Assembly (NCBI GenBank): GCA_018062345.1
Contig: JAGOSL010000013.1
Span: 1 to 32,690 of the forward strand
Source of the DNA: Pseudomonadota bacterium
GTDB taxonomy: Bacteria; Pseudomonadota; Alphaproteobacteria; Paracaedibacterales; CAITNM01
DNA: 32,690 nucleotides
Reading direction: 5' to 3'
The notes beneath the pieces were generated by a model that worked only from the letters and a program-made list of their open reading frames with translations, was not told where the DNA came from and ran no database searches. The position numbers and the translations under genes are program-made. Below are positions 8,550-19,043 of the stretch, piece by piece; the stretch's first letter is position 1; the number at the start of each line of letters is the position of its first letter.

Positions 8550-8819
8550 TGTCTGAATTCAGCTAGGGAATGTTTAGAAGCTTATAGACAAAAATATCAA
8601 TAGCAAGTTCAGATTTGGCAGAAACTTGAACGCCAATTGATCATATGACAGTTAGCAAAAATGGTATTACGATCAAGCATTTCCAGTGCTTGGGCAAGAA
8701 AATATATTGATGCAATGCTATATTCGAATGCTGAAGCTCGCAGTGCGAGGCGTTTTCTAATTGATTTCGTCAAGCAGGTTTTTTTTCCAATAAAATCAGT
8801 CTTATCTAAGGCCGCTTAA
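8550..8819 (+). pseudogene. Possible transposase/integrase relic
   Basis: One frame can be read from 8550 to the stop at 8817-8819, broken by stops at 8601-8603 and 8646-8648. The last part (from 8661) reads RRFLIDFVKQ followed by FFPIKSVLS. This resembles the stretch of DDE integrase-core transposases in which a helix (FL...) is followed by a PFxI-x-x-I strand leading to the second catalytic Asp (TDNG or TDRG). Here the match ends just before that Asp, so the fragment cannot be active. The family (perhaps IS481-like) is a guess from pattern only. It could also be chance. Confidence 0.35.
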
Positions 8820-8926
8820 TTATCTCAAATTACCTGAACTCGTATAACCCATAGATTTCTATTGAAAGTGTCAGCTCAAACAAAGTAAAATGAGCGGCAC
8901 GTAAGCAAAAAAAACAGGAAGAAATT

Positions 8927-8986
8927 ATGAATAATCAGAAAAACACACTATCTTCCTTTGTTGTAGCTGTCTCTGTGAAGGGTTAG
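8927..8986 (+). CDS. Doubtful 19-residue open reading frame upstream of brnQ
   Basis: An ATG at 8927 preceded by AGGAAG (about 6 bases upstream) opens a 19-codon frame ending in TAG at 8984-8986, 59 bases before brnQ. The peptide is MNNQKNTLSSFVVAVSVKG and contains no run of branched-chain codons typical of an attenuator leader. It could be a small leader peptide or mere chance. Confidence 0.2.
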   Translation: MNNQKNTLSSFVVAVSVKG

Positions 8987-9045
8987 CTCTCTCTAATTCC
9001 ATTCTACCCCGTTATTGTTTTTACGTTTTTCCAGGAGTTACAACT

Positions 9046-10185
9046 GTGCGTCCGTCAATTTTCATACTTGGCTTTTCTATATTTGCTATGTTTTTTGGTT
9101 CTGGAAACCTGGTTTTTCCTATGAAAATTGGAAGCGCGTGCTTGAACCATTGGGGAACAGGTTTTTTGGGATTATTGATTAGCGGTATTGTAATTCCCTT
9201 TGCTGGTGTTTTTGCTATTAAACGTTATCAAGGATCATACGATCAATTTTTTAAAGAACTTGGCTTCGGCGCACACATTCTTATTCCATTGATTTTATTA
9301 TCACTTTTGGGAGCATTTGGTGTAGTGCCACGTTGTGTAACTGTAGCTTTTGGTGGATTTCATGTCCTTGAGCCAAATATACCATTATGGATTTTTTCAT
9401 TCTTTTTTATTTTGATTTGTTTTGTAACAGGTCTAAAAAACACAATGATGCTAAACATCATTGGAAAATTTATGACACCAATTAAGGTGTTAACTTTGAC
9501 TTTAATTATCATCGTTGGAGTTATAAGCGCGTCTTATTTACCAATTTCAACATACACAAAACAGAGCGCCTTTGAGCTTGGTCTAGTGGAAGGCTATCAA
9601 ACCATGGATTTAATAGCAGGTTTTTTCTTCTCGACTCTTATTTTCAAACATGTAGAACAACAATGCGGAGCAAATACAGCGCCAAAAACTATCTTTTGGA
9701 TATCTGCAAAATCCAGCTGTATAGGCGCTTCAGTAATTGCATTAGCATATGGAGGTCTTGTCTACTTAGGCTCAGCATACGCTGATGTTATTCAATCCAC
9801 TCAACCAACAGAGATGCTTCCAACTTTAACAAAACACCTTCTCGGTGATTACTCTACCATCGTTATTGCATTGGCTATGGGATTTTCGTGTTTAACCACA
9901 GCAACAGCTTTGAATAACTTGTATGCAGATTTTTTATGTCGACTATTTAAATTTAAAGATCAGCATTTTTGCTATGTATTAGCAATTACGAGCATTGTTT
10001 CCTTTTCTTTGTCACTGCTAGATTTCAAAGGTATATCTGCAATTTTAACTCCGATTTTAGGAATTATTTACCCCGGATTAATTGCCTTCACTGTTTCTTC
10101 ATTGATTTATCCACACCCCCATATTTTAAAACGATTGGCATTTTATGGCTCCACATTTCTGATGATTATTTTTAAGTTAATTTAA
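9046..10185 (+). CDS. brnQ: Branched-chain amino acid carrier BrnQ (LIVCS family)
   Basis: Sodium- or proton-coupled importer of leucine, isoleucine and valine in the inner membrane. The 379-residue protein has about eleven hydrophobic segments and the family opening FAMFFGSGNLVFPMKIG at residues 13-29. It is about 50 residues shorter than typical BrnQ proteins (around 430), with the shortfall apparently at the C-terminal end. It starts at GTG with CAGGAG 8 bases upstream. It is followed by the mreB operon, which has its own promoter. Branched-chain amino acid uptake would suit an organism that takes amino acids from a host, but that is inference. Confidence 0.9.
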   Translation: MRPSIFILGFSIFAMFFGSGNLVFPMKIGSACLNHWGTGFLGLLISGIVIPFAGVFAIKRYQGSYDQFFKELGFGAHILIPLILLSLLGAFGVVPRCVTVAFGGFHVLEPNIPLWIFSFFFILICFVTGLKNTMMLNIIGKFMTPIKVLTLTLIIIVGVISASYLPISTYTKQSAFELGLVEGYQTMDLIAGFFFSTLIFKHVEQQCGANTAPKTIFWISAKSSCIGASVIALAYGGLVYLGSAYADVIQSTQPTEMLPTLTKHLLGDYSTIVIALAMGFSCLTTATALNNLYADFLCRLFKFKDQHFCYVLAITSIVSFSLSLLDFKGISAILTPILGIIYPGLIAFTVSSLIYPHPHILKRLAFYGSTFLMIIFKLI

Positions 10186-10197
10186 GTTTATGGAACC

Positions 10198-10226
10198 TTG
10201 ATTCTTTCTTCCCACCAAAGTACATT
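10198..10226 (+). promoter_or_regulatory. Promoter for the mreB operon
   Basis: TTGATT (10198-10203), a 17-base spacer and TACATT (10221-10226) lie in the 73-base gap between brnQ and mreB. The start would fall near 10233, giving a short leader of about 26 bases. Confidence 0.5.
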
Positions 10227-10252
10227 ACGATAACGATTGTTAAATTTTGTGA

Positions 10253-11299
<1,047 letters not shown>

Positions 11300-11312
11300 T
11301 TGATTTAGAAAA

Positions 11313-12137
11313 GTGCGTAGAGTTTTGATCCTCTTTTGCACTGCTGCAATTCTATACTTGAGTGCAAGTTATTGGTATTTACCAAATAGCCCTTATCCGC
11401 ATTACGCACTGCAGAACTTATCTTCTTCATTGCTTTATTCAATTGGAACCACCAATCGTTTTTGTCAAAGCATAGCTAAGCAAATTGATAGTATAAAATA
11501 TTGGTTTTTATCTAGATCACAATTAAATGAATATCTAAAAAATTTAGAAAAAATTAAAAGTGAACTTCAGCAAGCAAAAGTTGAGCTAATCACTTCTAAG
11601 AAAATCATTGACCAGCTTCAATCTTTGCAAAAATTTAGTTTTCCTAGAAATTTTAATCAAGTTACAGTACGAGTATACGGTGCTCCTATTGGCTTTTACG
11701 ACGCTCAACTTATCACCGCATCCCCCCAAAATGCCAATATACAAAAAGATGATATAGCTGCAAATGAAAAAGGATTAGTTGGTCGCGTTACTGAATCATC
11801 CGATCGAATTCTTAGGATCATGTTAATAACCGATATGGCATCGAGAGTGCCTGTTAAAATTCTTGAGACAGGTGAAGGAGCCATAGTTATTGGAAATGGC
11901 ACTTCCACCATGTCATTAGAAAATTTGCAGAGCCAAGAAATGATAACCAACAGCTATAAACGTCCACCCGCAGTTGGTGATATTCTAGTTACCTCAGGAG
12001 TTGGTGGGATTTTTCCTCCTGACATTATGGTTGGCGCTATTGCGGCTATTAAGAATGATGAAATACAAGTAAAATCATTTGTCACGTTTCATTCTCTCGA
12101 AGTTGTCAGTATACTTTATGACCATATGGCGCTATAA
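11313..12137 (+). CDS. mreC: Rod-shape determining protein MreC
   Basis: Bitopic inner-membrane protein that links MreB inside to PBP2 and RodA outside. The 274-residue protein has an N-terminal membrane segment (about 1-20), a coiled coil at about 75-110 (NYLK-like heptads rich in Leu, Lys and Glu) and a beta-rich domain with the family features GLVGRVTE and GDILVTSGVGGIFPPDIMVG. It starts at GTG 13 bases after mreB. The last 20 bases overlap the start of mreD. Confidence 0.95.
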   Translation: MRRVLILFCTAAILYLSASYWYLPNSPYPHYALQNLSSSLLYSIGTTNRFCQSIAKQIDSIKYWFLSRSQLNEYLKNLEKIKSELQQAKVELITSKKIIDQLQSLQKFSFPRNFNQVTVRVYGAPIGFYDAQLITASPQNANIQKDDIAANEKGLVGRVTESSDRILRIMLITDMASRVPVKILETGEGAIVIGNGTSTMSLENLQSQEMITNSYKRPPAVGDILVTSGVGGIFPPDIMVGAIAAIKNDEIQVKSFVTFHSLEVVSILYDHMAL

Positions 12138-12597
12138 GCTTTCTTTTTTTGCGCAACGCTTTGCGCTTTTTTCACTATGCAGTTTTTTTGATGCATTCAT
12201 TTTATTTCAAGGACTTGGGTTACGCACTCAAACTGCATTAATCATTTTCTATCGCTGGGTTCTATACACTCCTCAATCAAGAGATTTATTGATATTTGTG
12301 ATTTTCGGTTTCTTTTGGGATGTTATCTATCATTTACCATTTGGATTCCATAGCTTTTTAACATTTTTAACTTTTATTGTGCTCCACTCACAAAAACGCT
12401 ACCTTCAAGTTAGCCATCAATACATGCGCTGGCTTATTTTTTTAGGGGTATTAATTCTGGCTAACCAAATTGAATATGCTTTACACCTATTGCTGGATCA
12501 GCAAATTGTTTTTTCATTTATGCTGATTTTAAGCATACTCTGCACATTTTCATTATACCCTTTCATTTTCAAATTTTTGCAGCACTATGATCAATAA
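12118..12597 (+). CDS. mreD: Rod-shape determining protein MreD
   Basis: Small inner-membrane subunit of the elongasome. The predicted protein is 159 residues with about five hydrophobic segments and the typical pattern of a conserved LIFVIFGFFWDV motif near residues 58-69. The chosen ATG at 12118 (MTIWRYKLSFF) overlaps the mreC end by 20 bases; an upstream in-frame ATG at 12079 would overlap more deeply and adds no conserved sequence. Its end overlaps mrdA by 11 bases. MreD sequences vary widely, so position in the operon is part of the evidence. Confidence 0.88.
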   Translation: MTIWRYKLSFFAQRFALFSLCSFFDAFILFQGLGLRTQTALIIFYRWVLYTPQSRDLLIFVIFGFFWDVIYHLPFGFHSFLTFLTFIVLHSQKRYLQVSHQYMRWLIFLGVLILANQIEYALHLLLDQQIVFSFMLILSILCTFSLYPFIFKFLQHYDQ

Positions 12598-14386
12598 GCA
12601 ATTTAGCCATATTTTTAAGCGAAGAAGCTTTATTTTAGGAATGAGTAAAGGTGTACTGCTAACAGGGTTGCTAGGAAGATTAATCCATTTGCAAATCTTT
12701 AATCGAGACTATTATAGGACACTTGCGGATCGTAACAGAATCCAAACTAGATTTATTGCACCACCAAGAGGGCAAATTATAGACAACACGGGGAAGGCAC
12801 TAGCAATTAATCAAAGTGTTTATAGGTGCTTAATTACACCTGAATCACAAATCAATATAGATGATGAAGTGAAGCTTCTTGAGTCTGTATTAGGTTTAAG
12901 CAAGCAGCAGGCCAAAGAATTAAAACGGCAACTCATACAACAATCAAAAATTGCTGCAATTGTTAAAGAAAATCTGACATGGGAAGAAATGGCAACTCTT
13001 CAATTAAAATTTCCTGACTTGCCTGGTTTGCTGATTGAAAAATCTCAAATACGCCAGTATGTGTACCCTGATATTTTATGCCATGTTATTGGCTATGTTG
13101 CTCAAGCATCTCAAAAAGATTTAGATGAATATAGCCTAGCCCCTATACCAGGATTGCGCATAGGCAAAAATGGCTTGGAAAAAAAATTCCAACAAATTCT
13201 TAATGGTGAACCTGGTGTACAGCGAGTAGAGGTTAATGCAAAGCGACGCATTGTTCGCACTATTGACCAGATAGATCCAAAGGCAGGGAAAGATTTAGAA
13301 GTAACATTGAATCTTGAGCTACAAGAAAAGATTTTCAGAATTCTTGAACCCCACCGAAGTGCCAGCGCCGTTGTTATGGATGTTAACACAGGCGCGATAA
13401 GAGCAATGGTTTCAAAACCAGGGTATGATAGCAATCTTTTTGTAAAAGGCATTCAAAAAGGTGATTGGAAAAATCTATTAACTCATGAGGATCAACCTCT
13501 TATCAATAAAGCAATAGCTGGGCAATACGCACCCGGGTCAATTTTTAAAATGATAGTGGCCTTAGCTGGGCTAAAAGAAGGGGTTATTGACAGAGATAGC
13601 CACGTGTTTTGCCCGGGACATTATAATTTAGGATCTCATGTTTTTCATTGTTGGACATGGAAAAGAGGTGGGCACGGAACTGTTAATCTAGAACGAGCAA
13701 TAGCAGAATCATGCGATGTGTATTTTTACCATGTGGCTTTAAAAATTGGTGCTTTAAAAATAGTAGAAATGGCATCACGTTTTCAGCTTGGCCAACTTAC
13801 AAATATTGAACTAGATGGTGAGAAAAAGGGGTTGATACCAAGCCTTGAATGGGCAAAATTTCGCAAAGGTTTCTTTAAACAAAAAGGAAATGCCCTTAAT
13901 ATCTCAATTGGACAGGGGGTCATACTTTCTACACCAATACAAATGGCTCGCATGATAGCCATGCTAATCAACGGGGGAAAGATTATCAGCCCACACCTAG
14001 TTAAAAAGGAAACCGACTCTCCTGAAATGATTGTCGATGGCATTCAGCCTTGCTGGTTAGAATGGATTCAGCAAGCTATGAATAAATGCGTTAACGACCC
14101 AAGAGGAACAGCAAACAGGGCAAATCCACACTTAAATGATTGGACATTTGGAGGAAAGTCTGGAAGTGCACAAGTGTGCCGCATTACGATGGCACAACGT
14201 GCTGATGGAACCTACAAAGATTTACCTTATCACTTAAAAGATCATGCTATTTTTGTTGGGTACGCCCCTATAGAAAAAGCCCAACATGCTGTAAGTGTTA
14301 TTATTGAACATGGCATGAGTGGTGGGGGCGTTGCAGGCCCAGTAGCAGGGCAAATTTTGCAAGCTGCAAGGCATTTGTATGTTTGA
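12587..14386 (+). CDS. mrdA: Penicillin-binding protein 2 (elongasome transpeptidase)
   Basis: Peptidoglycan DD-transpeptidase that cross-links lateral wall together with RodA. The 599-residue protein has an N-terminal membrane anchor (about 17-35), the PBP dimerisation domain with RGQIIDNTGKALA at about 60-72, and the transpeptidase domain. All active-site motifs are present: Ser318-x-x-Lys321 (in APGSIFK), Ser375-Cys-Asp377 (SxD, usual for PBP2) and Lys524-Ser-Gly526. It overlaps mreD by 11 bases and rodA by 8, which suggests coupled translation. A target of mecillinam-type beta-lactams in relatives. Confidence 0.97.
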   Translation: MINKQFSHIFKRRSFILGMSKGVLLTGLLGRLIHLQIFNRDYYRTLADRNRIQTRFIAPPRGQIIDNTGKALAINQSVYRCLITPESQINIDDEVKLLESVLGLSKQQAKELKRQLIQQSKIAAIVKENLTWEEMATLQLKFPDLPGLLIEKSQIRQYVYPDILCHVIGYVAQASQKDLDEYSLAPIPGLRIGKNGLEKKFQQILNGEPGVQRVEVNAKRRIVRTIDQIDPKAGKDLEVTLNLELQEKIFRILEPHRSASAVVMDVNTGAIRAMVSKPGYDSNLFVKGIQKGDWKNLLTHEDQPLINKAIAGQYAPGSIFKMIVALAGLKEGVIDRDSHVFCPGHYNLGSHVFHCWTWKRGGHGTVNLERAIAESCDVYFYHVALKIGALKIVEMASRFQLGQLTNIELDGEKKGLIPSLEWAKFRKGFFKQKGNALNISIGQGVILSTPIQMARMIAMLINGGKIISPHLVKKETDSPEMIVDGIQPCWLEWIQQAMNKCVNDPRGTANRANPHLNDWTFGGKSGSAQVCRITMAQRADGTYKDLPYHLKDHAIFVGYAPIEKAQHAVSVIIEHGMSGGGVAGPVAGQILQAARHLYV

Positions 14387-15485
14387 TTTTAGACGCCTAT
14401 TGTATGTGAATCGAACAGCGCTTGGAACAATTGTAGCGCTTGTCTTCATTGGTCTTGTTACTTTATTTTCTGCAGCAAATGGCAGCATCCATCCTTGGGT
14501 TGTAAAGCAACTTTTGAGATTTCTTTTAGGTCTAGCTCTTTTTGGAGTTATTGTTGCAAGTGACATTCGTTGGTGGTCACAACATGCATATTCAATTTAT
14601 GCAATTGTTTTGACCATGCTAATTTTAGTTGAGCTTATGGGATTTGTGGGCATGGGAGCTCAACGATGGCTAGATTTGTATATATTCAATCTACAACCTT
14701 CTGAGCTTATGCGAGTAGCTCTTATTCTGGCATTATCACACTATTTTAGTTTTTTAGAAGCGGAAGAAGCTCGACAAATAAAAAATCTAATAGTTCCCCT
14801 ATTATTAATTTTTGTTCCAGTACTTTTAGCAATGCGACAGCCTGATTTGGGCACAGCAATTTTACTATTGAGCTCTGGGCTTGCAATATTTTTTGTAAGC
14901 GGGGTTCCTTGGTGGTTTTTCGCTGCTGGATTTGTAACTATCATTAGCGCAATACCAATTTTATGGAATTTTTTATATGATTATCAAAAGAAACGCATCC
15001 TTATTTTTTTAAATCCAGAAAGCGATCCTTCTCATGCTGGATATCATATTTCTCAATCAAAAATTGCTCTGGGTTCTGGTGGATTTACCGGAAAAGGTTG
15101 GCTTAAAGGCACTCAGAGTCATTTGAATTTTTTGCCAGAAAAACAGACTGATTTTATCTTCACAATGTTTGCTGAAGAGTTTGGCTTAATAGGATGTGTT
15201 CTTGTAATTGGGTTATTTAGCATACTTCTATTTTGGGGGTTTACTATTGCTGATCGTGCACGACTTAAATTTGATAAATTGGTAGCAATTGGCATTACAA
15301 CAACTTTATTCTTATATGTTTTTATTAACATCGGCATGGTTATGGGGTTGCTACCTGTAGTGGGGGTTCCTCTACCATTTATGTCTTATGGGGGAACAGC
15401 TATGATAACTTTAATGCTTAGTATGGGGATACTGTCATGCGTTTCAGTACCAAGAGCCAGAAAATATATGAAAAATGAATATTGA
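14379..15485 (+). CDS. rodA: Peptidoglycan glycosyltransferase RodA (SEDS family)
   Basis: Polymerises lipid II into glycan strands as partner of PBP2. The 368-residue membrane protein has about ten hydrophobic segments. SEDS landmarks are present: RQPDLGTA near 151-158, GYHISQSKIALGSGG near 221-235, the loop with FLPEKQTDFIF and AEEFGLIG near 253-272, and the closing VGVPLPFMSYGGTA. Start and end overlap mrdA (8 bases) and the downstream methyltransferase-like gene (11 bases). Confidence 0.97.
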   Translation: MFDFRRLLYVNRTALGTIVALVFIGLVTLFSAANGSIHPWVVKQLLRFLLGLALFGVIVASDIRWWSQHAYSIYAIVLTMLILVELMGFVGMGAQRWLDLYIFNLQPSELMRVALILALSHYFSFLEAEEARQIKNLIVPLLLIFVPVLLAMRQPDLGTAILLLSSGLAIFFVSGVPWWFFAAGFVTIISAIPILWNFLYDYQKKRILIFLNPESDPSHAGYHISQSKIALGSGGFTGKGWLKGTQSHLNFLPEKQTDFIFTMFAEEFGLIGCVLVIGLFSILLFWGFTIADRARLKFDKLVAIGITTTLFLYVFINIGMVMGLLPVVGVPLPFMSYGGTAMITLMLSMGILSCVSVPRARKYMKNEY

Positions 15486-16170
15486 TGTAGTTGACTTAAA
15501 CGAATTTTATCGATCTGCACTCTCAAACAATGCTCAAAACATTATAAAAAAATTATTACTGCGCTTGAGAAAAGCAGATAAAAATAAAAGAACTTTATTT
15601 GTGGGATTTGGTACACCTTACGCTGAACAAACTCAAAACGAATTTTTGCTTATGCAAGCGCATTTTGGTGCTATAGCTTGGCCAAGCAGCAAAGAAAATA
15701 GAGTATTATTGGCATATGAGAGTGAGTGGGCATTCACTGATCATATTTTTGACGAGATTATTATTATTCATGGGTTAGAATATGCGCAGCATGCAGGTGA
15801 GTTACTTAAAGAATGCTACAGATGTTTATGCCCAGAAGGGCGTATCATTATTATTGCGCCAAATCGTCGAGGTGTTTGGGTGCGCAGCGACAAAACACCC
15901 TTTGGGTTTGGAGAGCCTTACTCTCTTACGCAACTTTCGCAGTTACTAAAAAAATGCAATTTTATTCCCGTTGATGCAATGAGAGGCCTTTATACGCTTC
16001 CCACATCAACCCGGATAGGAAATTTTTGGGCTTGGATTTTTGAACGAATTGCCCCTTGTGCTTTGCAGAAATTTAGCGGTCTGGTTGGTGTAGCAGCTGT
16101 AAAACGTGTTTACGGGGGGATTCCTGCAAAAAAATTTGAAAAAGAACAGCGAGTTGCCGTTCCCTGTTAA
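15475..16170 (+). CDS. SAM-dependent methyltransferase-like protein (type 11 fold), alphaproteobacterial
   Basis: The 231-residue protein looks like a class I methyltransferase. It opens with DVVDLNEFYRSAL, a start typical of a conserved alphaproteobacterial family often found beside the glyoxalase gene gloB. The SAM-binding glycine motif is altered: LFVGFGTPYAEQ stands where E/D-x-G-x-G-x-G is expected, as is usual in this family. Later landmarks are FDEIIIIHGLEYAQH, the post-motif LKECYRCLCPEGRIIIIAPNRRGVW and a conserved Arg/Lys-rich end. The substrate is unknown. It overlaps rodA by 11 bases, so it belongs to the mre transcript; no gloB is present here. Confidence 0.75.
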   Translation: MNIDVVDLNEFYRSALSNNAQNIIKKLLLRLRKADKNKRTLFVGFGTPYAEQTQNEFLLMQAHFGAIAWPSSKENRVLLAYESEWAFTDHIFDEIIIIHGLEYAQHAGELLKECYRCLCPEGRIIIIAPNRRGVWVRSDKTPFGFGEPYSLTQLSQLLKKCNFIPVDAMRGLYTLPTSTRIGNFWAWIFERIAPCALQKFSGLVGVAAVKRVYGGIPAKKFEKEQRVAVPC

Positions 16171-16213
16171 TTTCCATTTCTATTGCCAAGAATCAAATGT
16201 TATTTGAGATGCA

Positions 16214-17218
<1,005 letters not shown>

Positions 17219-17226
17219 TTACCTAC

Positions 17227-17257
17227 AAAAAAAGCGCCTCGAGCTTTTTCGAAGCGC
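17227..17257 (-). terminator. Rho-independent terminator between rpmA and obgE
   Basis: On the minus strand GCGCTTCGA (17257-17249) pairs with TCGAGGCGC (17242-17234) through nine pairs including one G-T, with a 6-base loop, followed by seven Ts (17233-17227). It sits in the 62-base gap between rpmA and obgE, so obgE either depends on read-through or has its own promoter. Confidence 0.85.
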
Positions 17258-17277
17258 CGCATAATGCTTAAAAATTG

Positions 17278-17535
17278 TTACGCTACTGGAACAACTGAAA
17301 CAAAAGAACGATTTAATCGACCTTTAGAAAATTCAACCACTCCTTCAGCTGTTGCAAATATAGTATGGTCTTTGCCCATGCCTACATTTTGCCCAGGATG
17401 AAACTTTGTTCCTCGTTGGCGAACTATAATATTTCCAGATATTACTTGTTGCCCCCCAAAGCATTTCACACCAAGTCGCTTACTTTCAGAATCACGACCA
17501 TTTCGTGAACTACCACCAGCTTTTTTCGTTGCCAT
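17278..17535 (-). CDS. rpmA: Ribosomal protein bL27
   Basis: Large-subunit ribosomal protein whose N-terminus reaches the peptidyl-transferase centre. The 85-residue protein starts [20 protein letters not shown], the short Gram-negative form with no cleaved extension, and ends with a typical SVVPVA. It has an AGGAG ribosome site and follows rplU by 21 bases. Confidence 0.98.
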   Translation of the reverse strand: MATKKAGGSSRNGRDSESKRLGVKCFGGQQVISGNIIVRQRGTKFHPGQNVGMGKDHTIFATAEGVVEFSKGRLNRSFVSVVPVA

Positions 17536-17556
17536 GGATTAATCTCCTATTGTTAG

Positions 17557-17871
17557 TTAGCCTGCAATAATTTTTGTAATTTTCACAACCGTCAAATGTT
17601 GGCGATGCCCTTTTTTGCGACGGTAATTTTGGCGACGCTTCTTTTTAAAAACAATAACTTTACGATCGCGCATTTGTTTTAGGACTTCAGCTTCAACTTT
17701 TGCACCAGCAACTAGTGGGGTACCTATTGTTGATTTTTTTGAATCCCCAACCATTAGTACATGATCAAAAGCAACCGCCTCACCCTCAGCAGAATCTAAT
17801 TTTTCTATCTTGATAATGTTATTTTCTTCCACTCGGTATTGTTTTCCACCGGTCTTGATCACTGCAAACAT
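17557..17871 (-). CDS. rplU: Ribosomal protein bL21
   Basis: Large-subunit ribosomal protein that contacts 23S rRNA. The 104-residue protein starts [16 protein letters not shown] and contains the basic [16 protein letters not shown] stretch near residues 77-92, both diagnostic. First gene of the rplU-rpmA pair; it is divergent from fliQ with about 120 bases between, which must hold both promoters. No clear consensus promoter could be fixed there. Confidence 0.98.
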   Translation of the reverse strand: MFAVIKTGGKQYRVEENNIIKIEKLDSAEGEAVAFDHVLMVGDSKKSTIGTPLVAGAKVEAEVLKQMRDRKVIVFKKKRRQNYRRKKGHRQHLTVVKITKIIAG

Positions 17872-17992
17872 AGCATCTCTCTAAGTAATTATAAATTATC
17901 TTGCTTACACAAAATGTATAGCACCTAAAATATCTATCGCGATTTACCTGTTTGTGTCAAGATTTTTATATAGATTTAAGTTGTATAATTTC

Positions 17993-18274
17993 ATGGATCA
18001 AGGTCTCGCTATCCTAATGCTAAGGGAAGCCATACTATTAATCATAAAACTAAGCATGCCAATTTTACTTGTAGCACTGGCTGTTGGTGTAATAATTTCT
18101 CTGCTTCAGGCCCTTACCCAAATTCAAGAGCAAACATTAACTTTCGTTCCAAAAATGCTTGCAGTTTTTGGTGTGTTGCTTTTGTTGCTTCCATTTATGC
18201 TGGGGTCACTGCAAGATTTTGCAGGAGATATATTCAATCTGATAATGATTAAAGAGGCTAGCGTTGCCCTTTGA
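17993..18274 (+). CDS. fliQ: Flagellar export apparatus protein FliQ
   Basis: Small inner-membrane subunit of the flagellar type III export gate (FliPQR). The 93-residue protein has two hydrophobic hairpin segments and the conserved centre SLLQALTQIQEQTLTFVPK at about 41-59. The ATG at 17993 gives the expected length; an upstream GTG at 17954 would add 13 residues with no family support. No ribosome site is visible before either start. The end overlaps fliR by 11 bases. fliP, the usual partner, is not in the window. Injectisome homologues (SctS) share the fold, but FliR and FlhB next door favour flagellar. Confidence 0.93.
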   Translation: MDQGLAILMLREAILLIIKLSMPILLVALAVGVIISLLQALTQIQEQTLTFVPKMLAVFGVLLLLLPFMLGSLQDFAGDIFNLIMIKEASVAL

Positions 18275-19043
18275 AGTATGGTTTTCTGATTTTCATCACT
18301 TTTTCTTCGTATTCGCAAGAGTGTTTGGATTAGTAATGGGCATGCCTTTCTTAAGCCAAATGGAAGTTTCTAGCAAATTTCGTGCTGTTATTTGCATTGC
18401 TTTGACTTTGGTGTTTAATCCATTAGTTCCAAACGACTATTTTCCAAGCATACAAACATTCTCTTGGGGTTTGTGTCGATTCCTTGCCGAATTTTCTATA
18501 GGATTTTTCTTAGGCCTAATTGCAAGATTTGCTCTTGCTGCTGTTGAGTTTTCGGGGCAACTAATTGGATTTTCAGCCGGTATTTCATCAGCAACTGTTT
18601 TCAACCCCAATCAAGCAAATCATGGATCGGTGGTAAGCGTATTCTTAACCACAGCAGCAATAACAAGTTTTTTAGTGCTTGATGGCCATCATATGCTTTT
18701 AAAAAACTTGCTTACCACGTACACGAGACTACCACCTGATTGGTTTTCTTTTCAGTCTCCCTTAGTGCATGATTTTTTCAAAGGAATTGTTGAGTTAGCT
18801 GATATGCTGATCAGAGCAGGATTTCAACTTAGTATTCCCTTTCTTCTGGTAAATACCGTTCTTCAGTTTGCTTTAGGGGTGCTAGGCAAACTAGTGCCAC
18901 AGATACAGGTTTTTTTCCTTGGCATGTCTTTACAAATTCTCTTGGGATGGTTTGTATTGCTTATAAGCTTTGGCGCAATGCTTCTGTTTTATGAAAAAAT
19001 CAATACTTCTGCATACTCAATAATGGGATTCGCACATGTCTGA
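18264..19043 (+). CDS. fliR: Flagellar export apparatus protein FliR
   Basis: Membrane subunit of the flagellar export gate. The 259-residue protein has about six hydrophobic segments and typical FliR landmarks: RVFGLVMGMPFLS near 19-31, then a FSGQLIGFSAGISSATVFNP stretch near 94-113. The start is TTG at 18264 with AGAGG about 6 bases upstream, overlapping fliQ by 11 bases. It overlaps flhB by 8 bases, so the three genes are one translation-coupled unit. Confidence 0.95.
   Translation: MPFEVWFSDFHHFFFVFARVFGLVMGMPFLSQMEVSSKFRAVICIALTLVFNPLVPNDYFPSIQTFSWGLCRFLAEFSIGFFLGLIARFALAAVEFSGQLIGFSAGISSATVFNPNQANHGSVVSVFLTTAAITSFLVLDGHHMLLKNLLTTYTRLPPDWFSFQSPLVHDFFKGIVELADMLIRAGFQLSIPFLLVNTVLQFALGVLGKLVPQIQVFFLGMSLQILLGWFVLLISFGAMLLFYEKINTSAYSIMGFAHV

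Larger units (their letters stand above)
8465..9045. other. Gene-poor gap between phaC and brnQ
   Basis: A 581-base stretch between divergent genes. It holds a probable decayed transposase fragment (8550-8819), a doubtful 19-codon reading frame (8927-8986) and, at its right end, the brnQ ribosome site CAGGAG. Nothing else was recognised: no tRNA, no terminator hairpin with a T-run and no inverted repeats that would mark an intact insertion sequence. Confidence 0.6.

Noticed and set aside
13111-13452. Minus-strand frames inside mrdA and other mre genes
   Set aside because: Antisense to genes with complete active-site motifs; no independent support.
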